Assembly (NCBI GenBank): GCA_003024785.1
Contig: PUQB01000042.1
Location: forward strand, 579,720-643,719
DNA length: 64,000 bases
Direction of reading: 5' to 3'
Origin: Selaginella tamariscina
Taxonomy: Eukaryota > Streptophyta > Lycopodiopsida > Selaginellales > Selaginellaceae
Part shown: piece by piece, positions 1-13,700 of the stretch
How the letters are laid out: every line of letters begins with the position of its first letter
How positions within the stretch are numbered: position 1 is the first letter of the stretch
Notes under the pieces: generated by a model
What the model saw: only the letters and a program-made list of their open reading frames with translations
Databases searched by the model: none
Told to the model about the DNA's origin: nothing
Made by a program: the position numbers and the translations under genes

Positions 1-1442
1 CTGCTTCAAGGTGATATGCGAGACTCGAAGTGGAGGAGGAACTGGAACAGGATCGGAATCAAAGAGTGTGGCTGGAGTTGAAACAGCTGGGAAACGTTCA
101 TGAAACGTTCTCTCCAACCAGGATCCACCAACTCGATCCACGGCAAACCAAGGATAATCGTAGAGTCTGGAATAGAAACAACACTGAAGGAGATGTTGCA
201 CACAGCACCGCAAGCAACGACCTCAACGAACTCCGTGTCATTTATTACCGCTCCAGATTTGATATCTCGTCCATCAACGACCCGTACAGAACCAGGAGTC
301 TTCAAAGGATGTAGACGGATCCCGTGCTTGACAGCAAAATTCTTGTCGATGAAATTTGCGTTCGCTCCGCTATCCACCAAAGCTTTACCAGAGAACTCCA
401 CCTCTGGTGTCTTCAGCTGCACCGGAACATGGAACGGCTTGCACACCTTCGTGGATGGAATGGATCCAAGATGAGGAAGGGAAGATGTTATGAGTGAAGA
501 GCCTTGAGGAACATGAGTTGTTCCACGGCAATAGCCGGACGGCTCCTATTCGGGCTGGATCTTCTTCGTTTCGACAGCACAGCAAGGGCCACTTCACGAG
601 CTTGTTTTGGACGTCGATGACAATTCTCCAACTTGTGGTACGGGTCCCCACAGTACAAACAAAGCTTGTACTGAATCCGCTTCTGACGTTCGGTTGGCAA
701 AAGCTTGCCTCGTGATCGCCCTAATTCCATCGGGGATGGTTCTACTGAGGAAGATGATGAATCAGCAGATGAGGGAACAGGGACTGCAGAAATGGAAGAA
801 GACGGCACCAAGAAGAAAGAAGGATGCCGACGTTCTTGTTTCCGCTCGATCAACCGGTTGTCACAACGAATTGCCAACTCGATCATGCTGGTGAGGGTTT
901 CGGAACCGCAAAATTCAGCAACATGTCTTTGACCTCGTCCTGCAACCCCGACCGGAAAACCTCCTTGAGAGCACGATCTCCCCATGTGACATCACAAGCA
1001 AGAAGTTGAAACTTCGATGCGTACTCTACTACCGACATACCCCCTTGGTGAAGCTGACGGAGTTTGGTGATGGCAGCACTCTCACGATCCACGTCACTGA
1101 ACATCGCCGTGAACCGTTCCACAAACTCGTCAAAATTCCCAAGGATCGGATCATTGTTCTCCAGCAAGGCTGAGAACCATGAAAGAGCAGAACCAGAAAG
1201 AAGCGACCCGATCAATCCAACCTTAATGGGTTCTTGTAGCGCCTCGGCTGCATCACGATCCGCAGACGAACTTGATTGAGAAAACCTCGGAACTTCGATC
1301 GGGTACCATCGAACTTTTCGGGCATGCTGATCTTCGGCTCTGGAGAATTCACACGCTGTCGGAGCTGATCATTCTCCAGGTGTAGTTGTTCGAGCTGCTG
1401 CTGGAGGGCAGCAACTTGCTCATGAAGAGCATGCTCGGACAT
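1..1442 (-). pseudogene. Ty3/gypsy gag-protease, partial, frameshifted
   Basis: This is the gag and protease part of a Ty3/gypsy LTR retrotransposon on the minus strand, running off the left edge. It starts at 1442 with a coiled-coil-like N terminus rich in Gln and Leu. A retrotransposon gag domain follows (about 883-1215, with the typical segment GSALSWFSALLE). Next is a CCHC zinc knuckle at about 600-640 (CLYCGDPYHKLENC). Last is an aspartic protease active site at about 350-390 (ALVDSGANANFIDK, the D-S-G triad). The parts lie in different frames (about 1212-1442, 883-1215, 488-985 and 6-446), so the copy as read is not one open frame. Reverse transcriptase and integrase would lie left of position 1. 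The family call is secure. Whether the copy is dead or only mis-sequenced is not. Confidence 0.85.
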
Positions 1443-1444
1443 GA

Positions 1445-1560
1445 TGAGTCGAAGAAGAAAAATCAAAAAAAAAAAAAGAGAAGAAAATCAGAAAAGAAAA
1501 AGAAAAGAAAAAAGAAAAAAAAATCGAAAAGAAAATTGAAAAGAGAGAAAGAAAGAAAAT
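1445..1560 (+). repeat. Homopurine (GA/A-rich) tract
   Basis: About 115 bases are almost exclusively A and G on the plus strand, immediately upstream (in gypsy orientation) of the gag start. On the coding strand of the element this is a long polypyrimidine leader. It is low complexity, and any translation through it is meaningless. Confidence 0.85.
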
Positions 1561-1897
1561 GGGATCGATGACAAGCGGAAACAGAAGCTTGTCACTAAGA
1601 ATCATTCAAACTGTCACGACCTTGTGCAAAGGGCGAAACCTTTAGAACAAGGGTGGAACCTTGAAAGGAGGAGATTGTATTCAAGAAAGAAATGAATACA
1701 AAATGAATACAAAATGAAAACAAGGCCGAAGACTGGTGTTGAATGATTCTGAGAAACCTGGAACTGGAACCCTGTTTATATATCTGAGGTTGAGGATTGT
1801 ATGGTCCACAACTGGTCTGGAATGTGTGGTCCACACTGGTCTGGAACATGCGTATGAATATACGCCTTGCTGTTGATGGTGTAGTTCACATCAGGAT

Positions 1898-1968
1898 CAT
1901 ACGGACCAGTTGGTTAACACATGTGTGTGTTAGCCAAAAAGTCTCGGGTTCAAGTCCTGTGAAAGGCA
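1898..1968 (+). other. tRNA-like segment, possible SINE head
   Basis: The sequence agttggttaacacatg resembles a tRNA D-arm (A box). It is followed about 25 bases later by gggttcaagtcc, a good match to the T-arm (B box) consensus GGTTCRANTCC, with spacing compatible with a tRNA-derived RNA polymerase III promoter. No full cloverleaf with paired acceptor stem is evident, so this is not called as a tRNA gene. A degenerate tRNA-derived SINE head is possible. It lies inside retrotransposon DNA, so a chance match is also possible. Confidence 0.35.
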
Positions 1969-2049
1969 AAAAAATAACCCATGATACTTATAGTATCGGC
2001 ATTGTCAACATTTTCTGAGATGGAGGCCTTGGCGCCAACAACGTCCAGT

Positions 2050-5000
2050 TAATGCAACTATAGTAGAAGGTTTCAGTGTTGGTTGATATAGGCTCGAGTT
2101 TGTCTTTTATTTCTTAATCTGTTGCTACACGTTTCCATCTTCATTTGTGTTGTGTGGTAGAACCAATCTTCATTTTGTACAGCAATGGATACACTCATGT
2201 TTGTTCACGGGATAAAATGGCATCGTTGTTTTTGTGTGGGCAATTGTGAGCTTGAGCTTCAGTCTTTGTGGATGGTGCCGAGTCAAGCTTTGACCTTGTT
2301 TTTAAATATGGATTGGTTGACTAGCAATCATGCCAAGTATGACTTTGAAAAGCCTTCCCCCTGTTTGACTCTCCCTCATCTTTCTTCCATTCTTGTTACT
2401 TCTATTCCACTTCATTCATCTGTTTTCATCACTTTTGTTTCACCATTCCCTTCATGCTCTTTCTTTCTCTCTCTAAATTCCTCAGATGATCGTTGTGCTA
2501 CAATCATTAATTAACTCAAGGAGTATACTGATCTTTTTAACTTTGACTTGTCGTCTGGGGCCAACACACCATCTTATTCCAACTAGGGATGCCAAGCCAA
2601 TCAATAATTGTTCATTGTCGTCACCAAAGGAACTCAAGATCTTACTGGCAAATGTTAAGTAAATGTTGAAAGAAGGGTGTTATTCGATAGTCTTGAAGTC
2701 CTTAGGCATTGACCTCATCTTGTGACGAAGTCAAATGGAGCATTCAATTCTACATTGACTATTGCTCATTAAATTATGTAACTATTTCAAATGTTTATCC
2801 ACTTCCTCATATTGTAGATCTTCTGGATTGACTAAGGCGAGCTGTTGATTCATCAAGTTAAATCTCGCCTCTAGATATTGGCAAGTTTTGATGACTAACA
2901 TGGACAATTATTAAAGTTTTAACTTGAAGGGTTAACACGTGGCCTTCCGACATCAATTCCTTGTGTGAACAACGCTAAGATGACCCCAAGAGTCAAGAGT
3001 CTGACTCAGATGCTTAGTTAAACAGAAGACTTAGAGTCCTACCCTAAGTCCCTTATAACAACAACCTAGAGAATATATTGAGTAGACTTTAGTATCCTAT
3101 TCCAGTATATCTACACATGTTCATGCCCTAATCCCACAAAGGAGATATGTCTCACACATACCCCCGTGATAGAGTTAAGGTATCGTCACTTACCCCTTGA
3201 CAAATCACCTTCATCCGGGCGTACAACCCTTTAGGGCAATAAGGGGTACCCTAAACCACAACTAACCTTTGAAGGTTTGAGTGGTCAAGTTATACCCTAG
3301 ACCTAGGTTAGTATTTAGTGAGGACACAAGTGTGCGCCATAGGCGAACACGAGTATTCTGCTAAGCAAACTCCTTAAGGCTAGGTTTGGATAATTCTAAG
3401 TACATGGCTTTGCGAGTGCTTCACGAAAGGGCTCTTGTCAATAAGCTTAGGTTGTTCAACCCTTGAATTCTAAGGAAAACATTCCCCTAGTTAAGTGTGC
3501 CAAAGCACACCTAGTTATGAGACCTAACCTCCCTTGAGTGGATGCCCAAGGCTTAGCACCCTAATGCGAGCACAAGCATGTCTATTTATAGAGTATCCAA
3601 CCCCTTGTCGACAAACTCATGACACAACCCCAAAGGGCATGCCTTAGGCGTTGTATTGTGTGATGTTTAATCCAGTGTCATCTCCATGTGACACTACCTT
3701 TTATGATGTGGGCTATCATGCCATAGCCCCTTAGATTCAAGAGTTACACCAAAGTGCCACAAATGTGGCTCCTAAATGCTAACTCTAGAACCCCTCAATG
3801 AACCCTTAAAAACTGGGTAACGTGAACATATCAAACAAGATCTCACACTCACAGTTGGACAAAGACACGAATGTGCCTTGCTTGGTCATAAGTGCTACAC
3901 CTAACTTGACGTGGAGGAGGCTGGAGACAAGCCTCAACCTCTGCCTCTTGGAATGTGCATTCCGACAAGATCTTGGCATGGATCCGCCAACGTTAAGGGT
4001 GAGCTACCCTGAAGGTGGGTTGTACCCCTATTATATGGAAGTTAGGGTGGCACAACAGAGGGTTGTACCTTAACGACACAAATTAAAGCTTGCACCGGCA
4101 AAAGAGTAATAAACTCAGTCATGAACCCATGAACTCTCTACTCATACTCTACCTTATTTATGTGACAAAGTCCCCCCTCCCCTCTTTTCCTAAATGTGCA
4201 AGTGGGTTGGCACGGAATTAGCTAACCCCTTATTTAGTTAACGAGATGAGTGTTTAACTTAGCCTAACTCCTAACCCTAAAACCCTTGAGTTAGGGCAAC
4301 CCTAGGGTGTTCCTAACCCTACTTAACTAATCAACTTAACTAGAATGTCAAAATCGGGGGTGGGTTTTTTAGAAGGTAAGTGCTACCTTCGCTTAGAGTT
4401 TCTTGCGATATCTAAGGACAACCGGTCGAACTATCCCTATACACTTAAGTGCATTAAGAGGAGATGTTTCTCACTACATTTAGGGTCGTCAACATAAATA
4501 ATAAGTAACAACAATTAACTTCTAAAATAAATAGTCGAGTCATAGTAAAAACAATGACACATGGACATTTTTAAAACTGCTTTTTGAACACCATTTGGCT
4601 TGTATAAGTTCTTGGTGATGTTTTCTGGTTTGAGCAATGCTCTATGACTTTCTAGTGTATAATGAATAAGGTTCTTTGCAATATGCCGGAGGTGATTGCC
4701 GATTTCATTGACGATGTTTTAATCCACTTGGATGGAACGTGAGCATGTTTAGTGATGTATGCAAGGTTTTGGATCGGTTCAGGAAGCTGGTTTGAAGCTA
4801 AAGCTGTTTAAGTGTGTGTTTGGATCCAATGACACTACTTATCTTGGCTATTACATTTCCCGTGAAGGTTTGTAAATCGATTTGACAAACTTGTTGTAGT
4901 TTTTGAAGTTCTCTACACTGAAGAGTGTGAATGATGTGCAATGCTTCTTTAGCAAGATACAATATCTTGGTTATTTCATGAATCATCTTTTGGATTGTAC

Positions 5001-6800
5001 AACACCATTGTGGGAGTTGTTGAAGTCGTCAACATCATTTTTATTTTGTTGTTTGTGAGCAAACATTTGTAGATTTTAAAGAGTTGTTAACAACTTTTTC
5101 ATTTTTGGCCCACCTTGATTACTCATCCCTTCATCTTGCATGTGGATGCTTCTAACATTTGTCTGGGGGCATGTTGATGCATGAGAGTACGAGTGTGCTT
5201 GGTTAACATCATTCCATTACATACATCAATCATACATTGCAACCAATAGGTGAACTACTTCATAACTGAGAAGGAATGTCTAGTAGTAGTTTGAGGTTTT
5301 GATAAACTCCATGCCTACCTACATGGTTCTAAGACACTGTCGAAAGACGACCATGTTGCGGCCACTTCATTGTTAAGCGGAAGAACTTGGTTAGTTGTAT
5401 TGCTCGGTATGCCTTGAAGCTTCAGATTTATGACTTTGAAGTTGTTCATTAGCCATGGAGTTCCCGATGAGATGCTGATACTCTTTTTTGAGCTCCTCTT
5501 CACCTTCTCATCTGTTCTTGAGGAGCTAGTTGTTCCAACATTAAAATTTTCTGAACGAAGTTTCAATACCATCAACAGTTATTGTGATTGACATTCAGTA
5601 TCCACAAGGTGCAAAATTAGATTTACCTTCTTTGGATAAAGTTCGTGAAGTTCAAAAGGTGGAGTCGTGGATTCGAAGATTTATGATGAATGTGAGAATC
5701 CAACATCGCTTGCTGATGACTTGCATTTAAGCATATTACCTTCAAGATCACCTTCTTTATTTTGTGGGGACTGATCCGAATAATTATTTGCAGTTGGTGG
5801 TGCCTTTGATCTTCGTTCTACATTTCCTCCACATGTACCATGACTCTCTTGTTCACATGAGACATTGTCATTGTGATTGAGAAGTTGCACAGATCTTTCT
5901 ATTAGCCAAAGTTGCAAAGAGATGTGATTCGGTATGTGTATAGTTGTGTTGTCAAGCTTGCAATACTCCTCTGTGTACTTCGAAAGGACAATTGTAGTTT
6001 CAAGTTCGTTTGAGTTAGTGACATTTAATTTAATGTGACCTTTTTTACAGTCGACTCATGAGTATGTTATTTATCGCTTCTAACTACCTAATCATTGGTG
6101 AAAGTTGGTCTCTTGCTAGTGTAACTGCTTTTGATGTTGGTTAATTTCTTTTTAATTGAGTAGTGTTCCAACATTCTTGTCTAAAGTGAATTTTCTTGGA
6201 TAATGATTCTGCATTTATGACTGAGGCATTTATGTTTTGACATCCCGGTTGGGGATACGCCACACTTTCACAAGGCTATCATCCTCAAACAAATGCTTTA
6301 GTGGAATGGCTCATTAGGACTTTTAAAGTACATGAACTTTCAACATTTATATTGGGATGGTTATTTTACTGTCTTTCCAATATGCTTATGTCACTGGATA
6401 TAGAGTTTTATTGATACTTCATAATATAAGCTTTTGTATAGTCATGACCCGGAGTTACTAACGGAGTTGGGTCTACCTTTTTGTTTGCCACAAGTTGTTG
6501 ATGCTAGGTTTTGGGATTCGTATTTGACGAGCATTCTTCCATTGGTATGAGCGGAATTAGCAAGGGCCACGTACAAGTTAAATAACAACTCTCATCATTG
6601 TCCACTGCATAATGAATTGGTGTTGGTTCGTTTTCCCAAGCTTATGGTATTTGATTTAATTAAGAGTCTCCTTCCTTAATGGAAAGGAACATATCGAGTG
6701 TTGCAACAAGTAAGGCCACATGTTTATGAGGTTCAACACGACATTCAACCCGATGCTCTAGAAATTGTACATGTGCAACGATTGAAGTGTTTTATGTAAC
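2050..6800 (+). mobile_element. Decayed Ty3/gypsy pol, interrupted by a younger insertion
   Basis: This is a heavily mutated plus-strand gypsy pol with many stops and frame changes. Recognisable pieces are a protease-like segment (about 2085-2380), reverse transcriptase on both sides of the insertion at 2907-4558 (downstream: FIDDVLIHLDGT at about 4705-4740), RNase H-like sequence (about 5110-5480), an integrase C-terminal segment with GYHPQTNALVEWLIRTFK (about 6265-6330), and the post-integrase segment PDALEIVHVQRLKCF (about 6750-6795). The order protease-RT-RNase H-integrase is that of Ty3/gypsy. It is non-functional and much older than the gag fragment to its left. Confidence 0.8.
2907..4558. 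mobile_element. Unclassified interspersed repeat, copy 1, in gypsy RT
   Basis: This 1.65-kb block interrupts the gypsy reverse transcriptase. The RT reading resumes directly after it. It is flanked by the 9-bp direct repeat acatggaca (2898-2906 and 4559-4567), a clean target-site duplication. A second copy of the same sequence lies at 28370-30193. The ends are weakly inverted (aagttttaact near the left end, agtaaaaac near the right). No long ORF is present, so the element is non-autonomous. A 9-bp duplication suggests a Mutator-type (MULE) element. TG...CA LTR ends are not seen. Class assignment is inference. Confidence 0.7.
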
Positions 6801-7763
6801 AAGAAAAATTGTGTTACCTACAAATCCACCAGTGCCTCATGATGTTCCTCAGATTTGGGCCCATCTACCAAAAAAACCCTAACCACCTTACATTTTTCTG
6901 AAAGAAAGGAATAATCTTACTATTATTAACATAATGGGTTTGATGGATTAGTTTTAATTTGGACTATTTGCTCTTGTATATAAGTTATTATTATTAACAT
7001 AATAAGTTTGATAGCTGTTGGATTAGTTTTAATTTGGAATATTTGCTTCTGTATATAATCTAAGGTTTTAGATTAATACTATATATGCATTCCTATATTT
7101 TAAACTCTCACATAAGTTGACAGTTATTTAGGGGATTTAATTCCTGAGATATTCATTTGGTTCTTTAAATTCATCAATTTAATTTAAATTAATGAGTCAA
7201 ATTAAAATTTTATCGATTAATTATTTAAATAACTTGGTAAAAATAAATTAATTCATTAATTTGATTTAAACCATTCTATACCACTGAAATGAAAATTACT
7301 TAATATGAAAATTTTTAGAAATAAGATATAATACAACAATATTTTATTTATTTTAATTTGTCTATATAGATCCTTTATAAGAAAAAAAGAGTTAATTGTA
7401 GAATTTTTAAATCTAGAGGCTATCTATATTGAATTGATTTTATTTAAGAGTTCAAATATCATGAAGAAATATTAATAACTTATCATACATTTTGATATAA
7501 TTATATAATATTGCAATATTAGAATTTGAATTAACATCCGGTAAATACTACTTGCACCTACTTATTTCGAAACTACGCACTACACATGCATACACATAGC
7601 ATATGTGCGTGTCTGTGTGTCTAGACATCAAATGCTTGTGTGCTCCCTGCATCTGTACACACTCATGTGTCTCCGCGTGTATATATGTATTAACACAGAT
7701 GATGTGTGTGTGTGCGTGTGTATATGTGAATGCACACACCTATAAGTTAAATACCTGTTTAGA
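6801..7763. other. AT-rich intergenic DNA
   Basis: This is AT-rich sequence between the gypsy remnant and the 3' end of the NO VEIN-like gene. A duplicated phrase (attattaacataat...gatta...gttttaatttgga) occurs around 6920-6960 and again around 6988-7035. From 7590 to 7740 there is TG/CA-rich sequence. I see no gene here. Confidence 0.6.
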
Positions 7764-8636
7764 TTACGTTTGCTGGGGGATTACAATGGCAAGCTGCAAG
7801 ACCTTGTCTCGGCACAACTGAACAGGGTTGTTTAGCACCGTGAGCTTCGCCTGGTGTTGGTTGTTAACAAAGGAGACGCGTACCACGCTGTACTTGTCCC
7901 CATCTTGTTTGCAAACTCCCATTCCCACGCAGACATCTCAAACCAGTTCTTATTGCTGCTCCTCGTTGCCTTCACTTCCACGTACTCCCTCACATCGTTC
8001 TCTCTACATGTACATTGAAATGATATAGATTGACCCTCGGCATACTCATCAATAATGATTACATCGTTTTCTTTAATATATGCATGCACAAGTGTGTGTA
8101 GCAAGCATAGACATATGTTATATACACACTGCACGACATAGCACATTTGTCAAACTATTGCTCATGCTTCTATATAAACTATATTTATCATATCACACTT
8201 AACAATATTCCTTTCTCATATACATACATACAAGTGATCTGAAACTCACGCACACACACGCACACATCATACTTATCCACAAACATCTAGAGATGGTGTT
8301 ACACACAGACATAGATACACATACCTGTCAACGATGATATCATATGCGAAACCACTCTCTGATTTCTCATTGACCCACGTAACTTTGGCATTTGGGTACT
8401 TTCTACGCAGGTGTTCATACACTATCTTTTCACCCTGTCTCCCGGTATATTCCTGCTGCTCCGTACTGTTAGCCCCAGCAACATACAAATTGGCTGGAAC
8501 GGCATCGTTCTCCGTACACTTGAAGTGGGGCGTGTCCTGTACGAACGTGCCCTTCTCGGCGTCCTGTACGAACTTGTGTTTCTCTGGAGGCGTATTGCTG
8601 CTGTTACTATTTGTGGATTTCAATCTTTGCCTGAAT
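7764..8636 (-). other. C-terminal DUF3883-type domain of the NOV-like protein
   Basis: The last two coding exons (about 8325-8636 and 7764-8006) contain TGRQGEKIVYEHL, VTWVNEKSESGFAYDIIV and YVEVKAT...WFEMSAWEW. These are the pattern of the NOV C-terminal domain (Pfam DUF3883). The D...ExK arrangement (YDI then EVK) resembles PD-(D/E)XK nuclease folds. That link is inference. After WEWEFANKMG the open frame ends soon, but the frame one base away continues as DKYSVVRVSFVNNQ and runs to a stop at 7764-7766. The break sits at a run of four G on the coding strand (about 7905). Confidence 0.75.
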
Positions 8637-10675
8637 ATACACAAATTGAACATATTTAATAAATAAAAATATAATTGTGTATTAATAAATAATTATGTTC
8701 ACTTATGCAAAATGGTAATTAGTATTATGTTACCGTGCTTGTAGAGTCAAGTAGACGAAGTAATATATACATACATGCAGAAAACCGTGTGTAATGCGAA
8801 CACAAGCACACCGCATAGTATTTATATAGCTGCACATATGTATACGTATTCATACATAACATGTATACATCTATATATCTATATAATTACCTCTCAAGAA
8901 TTGCCTGAGCAGACAAGGTATGGCCTTCTTCTTGGGCATGTGTAGAGGTTTCCCATGGTGTATGCTGGTGAGGAAGCGGTTTCAAACCATGTGAACTTGT
9001 CGCTATTGACTCCAAGTCCACATCCGGTGTTGTCAAGGCCTGTATACATGTGCGTGGATGTGCGTATGCATGTGTAATTTTAATATATGATAGACACGTA
9101 CATACACTTGGCATTTATATGTATATGTTTACAGACATAGGGACACATAGTTCCCATGCATAAATATCCGAATACATGTTTGCAGACATACGGATTTGCT
9201 TATGCATGTATGTATACTATTCTATATATATGTGTTGTGTGTGTGTGTGTGTGTGCTATTGTGAATATTATATGCATACTTCATATATGACACATACAAC
9301 ACAATACAAGATGGACAAAACACACACACACGTGCGTTACCTGGAGTGTGATAAGATGTAAGAAGTTGGCAAGGTGTGTTTGGTTTGTCCGTTGAAGAAT
9401 ATGCGAGAAAGCTCCAAATAAATAGAAGTATAGTCTCTGGAATGTGATGAAGATACGTACAGTACATTCTCCTGAGAAATATAAAACTTAAAAAGAATAC
9501 ATACATGTGCCTCTCTCTCTACACACACACATTACCTGAAGCAAGCAATTGCACTCTACTCTCTTAAGAGAAGAGACTTGCCTGTTACTTATCGTATACC
9601 GGCAGAAGAGTTTATCAGCTGTTAAACACTTAAGCTCCTGGAGTTTAAGGTGTGTGGTATTTTCCATAAACGCTTTATATGCCTCCGCGTGGAACTCTAA
9701 TAAATAGCGTTGTCCATAGGGTATAATTCTGTGAAATATGCTCTCCAGCTCCGCATAGCTATTCGTACCATAGACAACAGCCTCCCTCTCAACAACCTGC
9801 AATATGTACGTGAATAATGTGTATATTCATTGTACACTGCAGATATTTATTTACCTCGGAAAATCGTGATAAACCAAGAGCTTTTAGGAAAGGAAGCACG
9901 GAAGTCGAATTCCTATAACGTGAGAAATGCAATTAACATCATAAGTTATAATGATATACGTATAAACTCTATAAACGTATATATTATTTATATGTAGTAT
10001 ACTAGCACCATTCACACATGTAGCACGCACGCACACACACGGAGCAATGCATAAGTTCATCTAACTTTATGAATTTGAGTATGTCCCTTGTGTCAGCTTC
10101 AAGGAAGATACATGTACGTATATGTATATGTATGCACGCTCGTACACACACACAAACACACCTAGTTTGCAAAGATTTCAGCTCCTCGCCAGTATTTACA
10201 AACTTAATAACACTAGAAAGAGCATCAGCATCAAACTCTTTGGCGAGGTTCATGTCATCACACCAACACACGATACCATCATCTGCATCTAAAACTGATT
10301 AGTATACACTCGCGCATGCACGCGCGCGCACACACACACACACAAAGAACATATATATCACGCATCTATGTATATTGTGTATATATATATCTATATACTT
10401 ACTTAAGCTAGTCCAAGTATTCTGCAAAGTTGGGAAAATTAAAGCACGGCTATCCCTTACAACATCTCTTCGCCTGAGGACCTCTTCTTCTTCTACTTTC
10501 CCAGATTCTATCTCCTGTGACCAGTGTGCAAATAACTCCAGAACCTATATGTATGTGTGACTCTATAGTTCGACATCGACAAGTGTTCTGTGTGTATACC
10601 CGTCTGATACACACACACACACACATACATACATACATGTGTGATTACAATATGATGTCTTATACATGTATACAT

Positions 10676-10707
<32 letters not shown>

Positions 10708-13700
10708 GTTACCTTCTCTAGGAATATTGAAGGTGTACAAACTGCAGTTATTTGCTGAAGCATAGTAATATATGCATCAAAGTCTGGGATTCTGCACACA
10801 CGGCAAGAATCGAGGAAGAAATTCCGTAATCCCGGATACACCCTTGACAACGTTCTCATGCGAAGTCTTTGGCATATTCCATCTGACCGTAGTATATTCT
10901 CAAGTTAACTAAACGTTGACATATTTGGTTTATATATCTTAGAGAGAGAATGAATTACACCGTATTATTAGAACCAACATATGCATCTAGAATTTATACT
11001 GTCGATGTATGCATACGTACCTATATCTTCAAGTCGGAATGGATCGCTCCATGCAACTTGTTCTATTGTATACAGCTTTCCTGTGACTCTTTTGTTGCGT
11101 TTCTTTGGCAATGTATGTGGCAAGAATATGCTTGGCGAAGACTCGAATATATTTTTTAACTCTCTTCCGTCGATGTTTTCCCATAAGTACGTGTACATGG
11201 CCTCCATCTGTGTCAAGCTGAGAAAAAACACAGAAAACATTAGTATAATAGACACGTACATGTGGTGTGTGTGTATTTGTACATATGGAAACTTATAAAA
11301 ACTAAAATATTACAGAAGTACAAAACTCCGTACAAAATATCCACACAATGTGACATGGACCAATAAACACCAAAATTTCAATCATACATGTGCATGTCTA
11401 TGCGTATATATCCCATACACAAGCACACACCTGGCCACGCACGTTGCGGCTTCTTTTAGAAGCCTAAGCAACATAAGAACATCATCAAGTCGTACATCTT
11501 TACGTAGTCCCAAGGCATCAGCCAACGTATTACTCCGTATCTGTATTTAAAAGCGTGAAAATCAGCATATTTATGCATTAAACTCGTATATAAAGTAATA
11601 TGTTCGATTTTAGCGAAACAACCGTAATATGAACGATATATATATATATAATAGACATAAAATTTCTGTGCTATTATGTTATATTATATATAAAGGGAAC
11701 ACGCACACACACCTTGGGCTCTGCATAGTGTGCATATATTCCTAGAATATTCTCGACAGTTTCAGAACGTTGAAAAAGATCCATTGGCGCGTGGAGTTCA
11801 CCATCAAGGCTAGAGTTGATCCACGGGCACTGCCTCATACGCAAAACAAACGATGAAAAACAAACCCCACTCTCTGCGAGTTGAAAAATAATAATAATAA
11901 GCGAGGAAAAAAAAGAACAATATGAATAAAGCGTATCAAAATCATATATTATACATGTTCTATGTACTAGTTAAACAACGATATATATGTAGCATATCTA
12001 CTATAACACACACACACACAACACAACACATATGTATGTAAAATACATATGCATGTGTATATATACATACCTTTCTCATCGTCATCCATTTTATATCTCG
12101 CTATGCTGCACTCACTGTAGTGTTGGTCCCATAAGCTGTCCAAAGCTGCTAATAAAAGCCCATATTGCTCTGTTTTCAACTTGTTGTCTGTTCAAGAAAA
12201 CTATCTTCAAAACATTCAAGAAAATAAATATAATAATGCATTATAAGGATTTGACACACACAGAGAGAGCGAGGTAGAGAGAGATTACCATTTAGAATAT
12301 TTGTTAATTCAGGAGACTCCCAATCGTAAACAGTATATACTTTCCCCTGCTCATATATTTGCCATGTTTCATCCTTCCATATTGTATTGGATTTGTCACA
12401 AACTTGCACAGCTACAGGGACAATGTTTACGAAGTCTCGTACTCCAATCTGCAAATGTGAATATTTAGTAATAATGTATATTAACATTAACTCAGTAATC
12501 TTGTTACAGTAAAACCCCTCTTACTTAATAATGTTGGGACCGGGAGATGATTATTAACTACCAAGGTTATTAGCTAAGAGAGGAGGGTTGCTAAAGGCTG
12601 GGAAATATTTACATGTATACATAATATACATGTTAAATAATAATTTGTTCATGGGTAGGAAATATAATATACATGTATGTACATATAATACATGTGCATA
12701 CAAAATAAGGTATAGTTTGAAGGATATGTATATGTATATACATGTATATTTACGATCATATATATGGTCATACGGCAGTATTAGCTAAGAAATGGAGGTT
12801 ATTAAGTATTGCCTCATTTTCATTAGGTGTTACAGATTATTACTTAAGAGAGTATTAAGTAATAGGAGTTTTACTGTATTGACATTATCCTCAGTAACTA
12901 GTATTAAATTGATCCATAATACATATACATGGACATACAGACAAGTATTCAGCTATATGCAATGTATAAAATATGGAAACATATATATACACACATATTA
13001 CATACAATAATACTAAATCGGTAATGTACTTACAGATGCAAAATATTCACGCCATACAGCCATCGATGGATTAAACTTGAGATAATCAACGGCCTTGATC
13101 TCATCCCAAACTACGTCTGTCCCCTCTAGTATTTTCTTCATATCGATAGTGTTCCCAAGTTCCTTGCCAAAATGAACACCTAAAAATTGAAGTAGATTAC
13201 CCGCGCTTGTAAAATTTAAGATTAAATGCAATGTATAATGTTTATTAACTGAAGTTTGTATTGGCACACAATAATAGAGTCATACATATAGTATAATATA
13301 TATTATATGACTATGTAAACATATATGTCAAGTATACTGTACCACTAATTCTCTGAAGCCCAGTATATGTTAACACAACCCCATGTTGCCTTAACATAGA
13401 CAGCAAGTCTTCGGTTTGACAGCTCTGACATTTCTCCCTGCAAAATTGTAGTTTATATACATCTATACTAACTATATATATAGTGCGTAGTTGTATATAT
13501 AATACCGGAAGTGAAGCATGCAATAAGCCAGGTACTCCACGACAAGGTTCGAATCCTTGTTAAAACAATCGTCACTCCTAAACAATGGTAGTATATGTGT
13601 TTTGATTACGTCGTGAGCCGAGGCATACATAGCTCCCGCTTTTGTAAGAATCTCCTTTATAATACCACTTCTGCATCGCTACCTGTATATATGCTAAAGT

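Larger units (their letters stand above)
1443..2040 (-). mobile_element. Probable 5' leader and LTR of the gypsy element
   Basis: This is the upstream side of the minus-strand gag. It contains a purine-rich tract (1445-1560), then on the minus strand a TATA-like segment (near 1775-1785) followed by T-rich, polyadenylation-like sequence, as expected for an LTR promoter and R/U5 region. A short tandem motif, tggtccacactggtctggaa, occurs about twice at 1801-1850. I could not find an unambiguous primer-binding site or TG...CA boundaries, so the LTR limits are not defined. Confidence 0.4.

Noticed and set aside
4255-4330. Telomere-like aaccctaaaaccc sequence
   Set aside because: Only a few degenerate units within the interspersed repeat (also in copy 2). 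Not an interstitial telomere array.
13535-13562. ggttcgaatcc, a perfect tRNA B box
   Set aside because: It lies inside a conserved exon of the NOV-like gene (coding KDSNLVVEYLAYCML on the minus strand), with no A box or cloverleaf around it.
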